Shown: positions 28,517-34,457 of the stretch, piece by piece
How the letters are laid out: each line of letters opens with the position of its first letter
Position numbering within the stretch: position 1 is the stretch's first letter
DNA from: Nitrospiraceae bacterium
GTDB taxonomy: Bacteria; Nitrospirota; Thermodesulfovibrionia; UBA6902
Direction: 5' to 3'
NCBI GenBank assembly: GCA_020356065.1
Contig: CP070632.1
Span: 1,800,340-1,834,796 of the forward strand
DNA length: 34,457 bases
Notes under the pieces: generated by a model
Told to the model about the DNA's origin: nothing
The model's input: only the letters and a program-made list of their open reading frames with translations
The model's database searches: none
Position numbers and translations under genes: made by a program

Positions 28517-28599
28517 TGACAGGTAAAGGGTAACGAGTAACGAATATTGGGCAATTAATAATTGATAACAAGTAACAGATTACTGATCACTGATTACTT
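28516..28599. repeat. 84-bp heptad repeat tract between serC and serA
   Basis: Twelve 7-nt units fill exactly 84 bases. They begin GTGACAG, GTAAAGG and two perfect copies of GTAACGA (28530-28543). They end GTAACAG, ATTACTG, ATCACTG and ATTACTT. The first part is GTAAC-like and the last three are the complementary type, so the tract is an inverted array that could fold. It leaves 11 bases before the serA start, so it forms most of the serA 5' leader and there is no Shine-Dalgarno site. Confidence 0.8.
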
Positions 28600-28610
28600 A
28601 CAGCCGTCGT

Positions 28611-30203
28611 ATGAATAACATGAAAGTACTTGTAAGTGACAACATATCTCCAAAAGGGGTCAAGATTCTCGAAAAGGCAGGCCTTAAGGTGGACGTGAAA
28701 ACAGGCATGACTCCGGCCGAGCTGAAAAAAGAGATAGGAAAATATGATGCTCTGGTCATCAGAAGTGCCACAAAAGTTACGTCTGAAATACTCGGGGCTG
28801 CAAAAAAACTGAAAGTCATCGGCAGGGCAGGATCCGGTCTCGATAATGTGGATAAGGTAGAGGCAACGAAACGCGGCATCGTTGTCATGAATACTCCGGG
28901 CGGCAACACGGTTACCACGGCAGAGCATACCATAGCGCTCATAGTTGCGATGGCGCGTCAGGTGCCCCAGGCAACCGCATCAATGAAACAGGGCAAGTGG
29001 GAAAAAAAGAAGTTTATGGGAGTGGAACTTTTTGGCAAGACCCTTGGCATTGTGGGAATAGGCAACATAGGCTCCCATGTTGCAAAAGTGGCTCAGGGTA
29101 TGGGAATGCATATTCTTGCCTATGATCCCTATCTCAGTGAGGAGAAGGCACGGTCCCTTGGTGTTGAGGTCGTTACCCTGGACAGGCTCTTTAAAAAGTC
29201 CGATATCATAACGTTACATATTCCTCTTACTGATGAAACAAGAAACCTGATAAGTACAGAAACTATTGCGAAGATGAAAAAGGGCGTGAGAATCGTAAAC
29301 GCCTCACGGGGCGGGGTCGTGGATGAAGCGGCATTATACAGGGCCCTTACATCCGGCAGGGTGGCTGCTGCGGCACTGGATGTATTTGAGTCTGAACCTC
29401 CATCTGCGTCGCCTCTCATACAGCTGGACAATTTTATATGCACGCCCCATTTAGGCGCGTCAACGGCAGATGCACAGGAAAATGTTGCCGTTGCCGTTGC
29501 AAACCAGCTTGCTGATTTTCTCGTCAGGGGAACAGTCAGAAATGCTGTCAATGTCCCGTCTGTATCAGCAGACGCACTGCCTGTGCTGGAGCCGTATATT
29601 AACCTTGCGGAAAAACTGGGGAGTTTTCTTTCGCAGGGCCTTGATGGAGGGATAGACAAGATCATCATAGAGTATAAAGGAGAGGTAGCAGCCCTTCTCC
29701 TGGAACCTGTTACGGTAGCAGCGCTGAAAGGAGTCCTCACTCCCATACTTGAGGAGACGGTCAACTTCATCAATGCCCCGGCCATAGCAAAGGATAGGGG
29801 TATTGAGGTAAAGGAGATCACCACAGATGATGCAGGGGACTACCACAGCATGCTCGTTATCAAAATACAGTCAGGTAAAAAGGAATACAGTGTGTCAGGC
29901 ATCCTTCATGGAAAAAAAGAGCCCCGTATCATAGAGGTCAATGATTTCGTGGTAGAGGTTGTACCTGAAGGCGAGCTGCTTGTTATTGCCAATAACGACA
30001 AACCCGGGGTAATCGGCAATATAGGAACCGTGCTTGCCAGACACAGGATCAATATTGCGCGTATGCACTTTGGCAGGGAGAAGCAGGGAGGCAGGGCGAT
30101 CTCGGTGGTAAGTGTTGACACGACAGTTTCAAAAGAGATTCTCTCTGAGCTCAGGAAACTTCCAAACGTCCTTTCATTAAAACAGATACGTCTGCCCAAT
30201 TAA
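28611..30203 (+). CDS. serA: D-3-phosphoglycerate dehydrogenase (long form)
   Basis: A 530-aa long-type enzyme for the first step of serine synthesis. The nucleotide-binding motif GIGNIG is at 149-154. The catalytic triad is complete: Arg233 in NASRGGVVDE, Glu262 in DVFESEPP and His280 in PHLGAST. After the dehydrogenase come the allosteric-substrate-binding domain (about 315-450) and a C-terminal ACT domain (about 455-530; NDKPGVIGNIGTVL), typical of serine-inhibited forms. ATG at 28611 has another ATG three codons on (28620), and neither has a Shine-Dalgarno site because a repeat tract precedes them. It lies in the serC-serA-purA run and is the more credible main enzyme of the two homologues in the window. 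Confidence 0.97.
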   Translation: MNNMKVLVSDNISPKGVKILEKAGLKVDVKTGMTPAELKKEIGKYDALVIRSATKVTSEILGAAKKLKVIGRAGSGLDNVDKVEATKRGIVVMNTPGGNTVTTAEHTIALIVAMARQVPQATASMKQGKWEKKKFMGVELFGKTLGIVGIGNIGSHVAKVAQGMGMHILAYDPYLSEEKARSLGVEVVTLDRLFKKSDIITLHIPLTDETRNLISTETIAKMKKGVRIVNASRGGVVDEAALYRALTSGRVAAAALDVFESEPPSASPLIQLDNFICTPHLGASTADAQENVAVAVANQLADFLVRGTVRNAVNVPSVSADALPVLEPYINLAEKLGSFLSQGLDGGIDKIIIEYKGEVAALLLEPVTVAALKGVLTPILEETVNFINAPAIAKDRGIEVKEITTDDAGDYHSMLVIKIQSGKKEYSVSGILHGKKEPRIIEVNDFVVEVVPEGELLVIANNDKPGVIGNIGTVLARHRINIARMHFGREKQGGRAISVVSVDTTVSKEILSELRKLPNVLSLKQIRLPN

Positions 30204-31565
<1,362 letters not shown>

Positions 31566-31662
31566 AATCTCCGGCTCCGTTTATTCACCAGCTCCGGACT
31601 CTTTATTCAACAATAATATCTCAACAGTTTCATGTAACTCTTCCTGTTTTTATCTCCCGCTT

Positions 31663-31678
31663 CTCATACTATTATGAG
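31663..31678. promoter_or_regulatory. small inverted repeat upstream of the diguanylate cyclase
   Basis: CTCATA (31663-31668) pairs with TATGAG (31673-31678) across a 4-nt loop, ten bases before the ATG at 31689. It may be an operator. The preceding bases (31620-31660) show loose 7-nt periodicity but less regularly than the clear tracts. Confidence 0.3.
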
Positions 31679-31688
31679 CTAAAGAATA

Positions 31689-33710
31689 ATGGAAAAAAGC
31701 CGAGCCATATACATATGTAGGCAGTATGTTCATACATGGCAGGAACCAGAGGTGGCAGGGAAACTGAACATGAAGTTGAAGAAATCATTAATACGATTTG
31801 TAAATTTTATGACATTTACCGATATCCCTATCGGTAAAAAGCTCATGATATTTTCCGGCGGCGGCATCGCGTGGTTCGTCATTATTGCGGCCATAGGTTT
31901 AGGGGCGGTCACGTATGTAAATGATTCTTCCCGGGCCCTGACCCATCAGGTTGTTCCCCAGATAAAGACCAGCCAGAAACTGATCATCAACATGAGAGGT
32001 GCAAACGTCTCTGTTCATAATATTGTGATTCACGATGACCCTGACGTTGTGAACATGAACCACAAGAGGGCCGGATTTCTCCTCAACAATATTGAATCTA
32101 CACTGACGTCCCTTCTGCAGGGCGGGAAGATCGAGGACTATTCTGATCTCAGCGGTGAGTTAATAGAAGAGTTTCAGGTAGAGCCGATAACAGATCAGAT
32201 CCGGGCGCAGACATACATTAACAGCGTGCTGGAAAAGAACCATAAACTCAGAAACATATTAAAGGAAATGGCAGAGCTTAAATTACTGAAAATATCTCAT
32301 GGCGGGCAGACCCCTGAAGAGAGAGAGCTGTTTATGAACAGGCTTGCCGAGTATGATACCCTGACAGTCCAGGCGGTCATGGCACTTGGAAAACTCACAT
32401 CAAGCATATCTGCGCTGCAGAATCATTATACCGGCAACATCGATACCGTTCTTAAACAGTCCATGGCGGTTTTCGTATTCATCGGGGTATTGGCAGTAAT
32501 ACTGGTTATCATATTCAGTTATTTACTTAAAAATTCGATTACCAGTCCGTTAAAGGCAATTACCGACCAGATTAAAGGACTGTCCGAAGGAGAAGTAGAC
32601 CTGACAAAGCAGATCGCTGTTGGATCGAAAGATGAAATAGCTGACCTGTCTGAAAGTTTCAATGCGCTGATGAACACGATTCATGACATGAACACATTTA
32701 AGAAAGTGATCGAGGAAGATGACACACTGGCGGATGTATACGTCAGGATGGCAGAGGTCTTCTGTGAACAGCTGGGACTTGATGATCCGGTAATTTTTGA
32801 GATTGCAAACAGGAATAACATGAAATTAATAGAAACCCCCTACACAAAAAGTGAAATAAGCTGTAACAAGGGCATTCTCGTTGACAGCAACCTGTGCCGT
32901 GCAAGGAAAACAGGCCACACCATATCCTCGATAAGCCATGATAAAATATGCAAACAGTATTTAATGGGCCCGGAGAAATTTCATGTCTGCCTCCCGGTTA
33001 TCGTCGGAGGAACGACAGGCGGGGTTATCCAGTTTCAGTTTGAAAAATCCCTGAAAAAAGAGTATGAAAAGCAGACCCCTATCATTGACGTCGCATGCAT
33101 TCAGAAGCAGGTACTCAAGGCAGAGCAGTATATCAGGGAATCGTCCTCGGTTATTGAAACAAAACGGCTGACAAGCGCGCTCAGGGAATCTTCCATCAGG
33201 GACCAGATGACAGGCCTGTACAACAGGAGGTTCCTCGAGGAATACGTAAATACGCTGGTGGCCGGCGTTGCGAGAAATGAGGGGCAGCTGGGACTGCTGA
33301 TGTGCGACCTGGACTACTTCAAAGAGGTGAACGACAAGTATGGTCATGATGCGGGAGATGCGGTGTTGAAGGAGACAGCCAGTGTCATTGTAAGAAGTGC
33401 TCGTGCGGTGGATCTGGTCATACGGTTTGGTGGAGAGGAATTCCTCGTCATTGTAAACAAGGCCAAACCCGGTGATGTTGATATGATCACCGAAAGAATA
33501 AGACGGAACATCGAGGCGACCAAGGTAAAGACTTCAGGGGGAATAATACAGAAGACAATCAGTATCGGGTTCTGTGAATTCCCGAGAGATACGCAGAACT
33601 TCTGGGAAGCGATCAAGTATGCTGACATAGCCATGTACAAGGCAAAAGAGGCCGGGAGAAACAGGGTACTGCAGTTCAAGAAAGATATGTGGACTGCCAA
33701 TGCCTATTAA
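31689..33710 (+). CDS. membrane diguanylate cyclase: 4-helix sensor, HAMP, Cys-rich GAF-like, GGDEF
   Basis: A 673-aa inner-membrane enzyme that makes cyclic di-GMP from two GTP. Order: TM1 (55-75), a periplasmic four-helix sensor (about 80-255), TM2 (258-280), HAMP (281-333), a GAF-like region (about 345-450) and GGDEF (about 505-665). The active-site motif is GGEEF (581-585). The inhibitory I-site RAVD (572-575) stands five residues before it, so product feedback is expected. No EAL domain follows. The GAF-like region has an unusual cysteine set: Cys392, Cys403, Cys421, Cys434 and His410. The first 27 residues may be excess; ATG for residue 28 (MKLKKSL) is an alternative start. No partner phosphodiesterase lies nearby. 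Confidence 0.9.
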   Translation: MEKSRAIYICRQYVHTWQEPEVAGKLNMKLKKSLIRFVNFMTFTDIPIGKKLMIFSGGGIAWFVIIAAIGLGAVTYVNDSSRALTHQVVPQIKTSQKLIINMRGANVSVHNIVIHDDPDVVNMNHKRAGFLLNNIESTLTSLLQGGKIEDYSDLSGELIEEFQVEPITDQIRAQTYINSVLEKNHKLRNILKEMAELKLLKISHGGQTPEERELFMNRLAEYDTLTVQAVMALGKLTSSISALQNHYTGNIDTVLKQSMAVFVFIGVLAVILVIIFSYLLKNSITSPLKAITDQIKGLSEGEVDLTKQIAVGSKDEIADLSESFNALMNTIHDMNTFKKVIEEDDTLADVYVRMAEVFCEQLGLDDPVIFEIANRNNMKLIETPYTKSEISCNKGILVDSNLCRARKTGHTISSISHDKICKQYLMGPEKFHVCLPVIVGGTTGGVIQFQFEKSLKKEYEKQTPIIDVACIQKQVLKAEQYIRESSSVIETKRLTSALRESSIRDQMTGLYNRRFLEEYVNTLVAGVARNEGQLGLLMCDLDYFKEVNDKYGHDAGDAVLKETASVIVRSARAVDLVIRFGGEEFLVIVNKAKPGDVDMITERIRRNIEATKVKTSGGIIQKTISIGFCEFPRDTQNFWEAIKYADIAMYKAKEAGRNRVLQFKKDMWTANAY

Positions 33711-33715
33711 ATGAG

Positions 33716-33792
33716 CATTCAGCTTTCAGCATAACACTACTTATCCCATTATCCTTTACTCCTGACTACTATCTCCTAATTATCGTATCCGG
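33716..33792. repeat. heptad repeat tract before tRNA-Lys
   Basis: About eleven 7-nt units from CATTCAG and CTTTCAG (33716-33729) through TCCCATT, ATCCTTT, ACTCCTG, ACTACTA and TCTCCTA to 33792. The repeats are looser than at 28516. The tract starts five bases after the cyclase stop. Confidence 0.45.
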
Positions 33793-33840
33793 TCTGTTTT
33801 TTTGTTTTGTAATTTTGTTATACTAACAAGCTCGAATATC

Positions 33841-33916
33841 GGGCCGCTAGCTCAGTTGGTAGAGCAACGCCCTTTTAAGGCGTGGGTCGAAGGTTCGAAT
33901 CCTTCGCGGCTCACCA
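33841..33916 (+). tRNA. tRNA-Lys (UUU)
   Basis: A 76-nt cloverleaf with acceptor GGGCCGC/GCGGCTC (one G-T pair), D arm GCTC/GAGC, anticodon stem ACGCC/GGCGT with loop CTTTTAA (TTT at 33874-33876), T arm GAAGG/CCTTC with TTCGAAT, discriminator A and encoded CCA (33914-33916). Confidence 0.97.
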
Positions 33917-33927
33917 TTTACGACAGA

Positions 33928-33962
33928 GTAAAGGGTATAGGGAAAAGGGGGCAGGGAAAGGC
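33928..33962 (+). repeat. left heptad tract / inverted-repeat arm flanking the four-helix-bundle gene
   Basis: Five 7-nt units: GTAAAGG, GTATAGG, GAAAAGG, GGGCAGG and GAAAGGC. AGGGAAAAGGG (33939-33949) and AGGGAAAGG (33953-33961) are the exact complements of 34393-34403 and 34381-34389. The tract ends one base before the GTG start and contains the only plausible ribosome-binding sequence. Confidence 0.8.
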
Positions 33963-34349
33963 GTGGAGCTCGGGTATAGAAAGAGCATTGCCTGGCAGAA
34001 AAACCAGCGGGCAATAGTCAGAACAGCTCAGCTTATTAAACAGCTGCCCGAAGAAATACCCTGTAAAAAAATAGCCGGTCAGTTGTTTTCATCGATGTCA
34101 TCGATAGGAGCCAACATAGCTGAAGGCTACAGTGACTATCAGGGGAATGAGTACCAGCGATATCTGAAAATATCGTTGCGTTCAGCCTTTGAAACAGACC
34201 ATTGGCTGGTGACATTACAATCTCTATGCAATGGTGATGGAAAAAAGGACTTGCAATTATTGGAGGAGATCAATAGTCTAAATTTAGAGACAATCAAGAT
34301 TCTTTTTAAGACGATAGAGAGCATAAAAAAAGAGACGCAGGGCGGATAG
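33963..34349 (+). CDS. four-helix bundle protein (23S rRNA IVS family)
   Basis: A 128-aa member of the family encoded in 23S rRNA intervening sequences and elsewhere (TIGR02436/PF05635). Family features are the WQK helix near the start, IPCKKIAGQLFSSMSSIGANIAEGY with the near-invariant ANIAEGY, then EYQRYLKISLRSAFETDHWL. These fit four helices, and relatives assemble as pentamers. The nucleic-acid role is unproven. I choose GTG at 33963 because the longer frame back to 33882 would overlap tRNA-Lys, and AGGGAAAGG lies just upstream. The gene sits between tRNA-Lys and tRNA-Glu, enclosed by inverted heptad tracts, a layout like IVS elements but outside rRNA. Confidence 0.85.
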   Translation: MELGYRKSIAWQKNQRAIVRTAQLIKQLPEEIPCKKIAGQLFSSMSSIGANIAEGYSDYQGNEYQRYLKISLRSAFETDHWLVTLQSLCNGDGKKDLQLLEEINSLNLETIKILFKTIESIKKETQGG

Positions 34350-34350
34350 A

Positions 34351-34406
34351 GGTGAGATTGGATAAGGGTGTTTGTTTTTCCCTTTCCCTTAACCCTTTTC
34401 CCTGCG
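34351..34406 (+). repeat. right heptad tract / inverted-repeat arm flanking the four-helix-bundle gene
   Basis: Eight 7-nt units ending TCCCTTT, CCCTTAA, CCCTTTT and CCCTGCG. CCTTTCCCT (34381-34389) and CCCTTTTCCCT (34393-34403) pair in register with the left arm, three unpaired bases lying between the two blocks on each side. The tract ends six bases before tRNA-Glu. Confidence 0.8.
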
Positions 34407-34412
34407 AAGCCA

Positions 34413-34457
34413 GTCCCCATCGTCTAGTCTGGCCTAGGACACCGGCCTTTCACGCCG
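34413..34457 (+). tRNA. tRNA-Glu (UUC), cut by the window end
   Basis: The sequence from GTCCCCA through the D arm to the anticodon loop CTTTCAC is present; TTC is at 34449-34451. The 3' part lies outside the window. The start and anticodon arm CCGGC/GCCG agree with bacterial tRNA-Glu. Confidence 0.9.

Noticed and set aside
28516-28599. CRISPR array
   Set aside because: Units are 7 nt without spacers, and no cas genes are present.
29129-29824. 231-codon minus-strand frame inside the long serA
   Set aside because: It is antisense to a complete, motif-rich SerA, and its Ser/Thr-rich composition is typical of a shadow frame.
33882-33962. Longer N-terminus for the four-helix-bundle protein starting at 33882
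   Set aside because: It would begin inside tRNA-Lys; family proteins start near the WQK helix, which fits GTG at 33963.

Overview
The window looks like the chromosomal replication-origin region of a Gram-negative, probably anaerobic or microaerophilic bacterium. It encodes periplasmic multiheme c-type cytochromes, an OmpA-type cell-wall-binding protein and a GspA/ExeA-like ATPase with a membrane anchor. Base composition is moderate and the intergenic DNA is AT-rich. The gene set would suit Nitrospirota, Desulfobacterota-like or related lineages, but the phylum cannot be fixed from the sequence alone.

Layout. Positions 1-6.5 kb hold an AT-rich stretch with no recognised gene, a short SerA-like dehydrogenase with an ACT domain, a frameshifted cytochrome c'-like gene, exodeoxyribonuclease III, a CaCA-type cation exchanger and a UvrD/PcrA-like helicase. 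Positions 6.5-10.1 kb hold serS, a tRNA-Ser(UGA) just behind it, two tandem tetraheme cytochromes and a small exported OB-fold-like protein. Positions 10.1-17.2 kb hold an exported protein of unknown function, an IS3-family transposase relic beside a truncated membrane protein, tyrS, an OmpA-like/ExeA-like gene pair, a bifunctional manC and a small hypothetical gene. Positions 17.2-25.3 kb are the leftward cluster dnaA-dnaN-gyrB-gyrA, with no recF and with a decayed PhoD-like phosphatase gene between gyrB and gyrA. Positions 25.3-25.54 kb are the likely oriC, with two DnaA-box-like sites 11 bp apart and an AT-rich flank. To the right, mostly on the + strand, are a 44-residue Cys-rich gene, an M29-like aminopeptidase (- strand), serC-serA-purA, a HAMP/GGDEF diguanylate cyclase, tRNA-Lys(UUU), a four-helix-bundle gene of the 23S-IVS family, and the first part of a tRNA-Glu(UUC).

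How the genes fit together. Most genes point away from the proposed origin on both sides, as expected for co-orientation of replication and transcription. serC and serA encode consecutive steps of serine synthesis, while serS and tRNA-Ser handle serine charging.

The most unusual signal is a set of intergenic tracts with 7-nt (in two places 8-nt) periodicity: about 1.71, 2.43, 22.67, 25.70, 28.52, 33.72, 33.93 and 34.35 kb. Several are arranged as inverted halves. The clearest case brackets the four-helix-bundle gene: the two tracts form a 20-bp in-register inverted repeat with the gene in the loop, between two tRNA genes. This resembles the architecture of 23S rRNA intervening sequences, but outside an rRNA gene.
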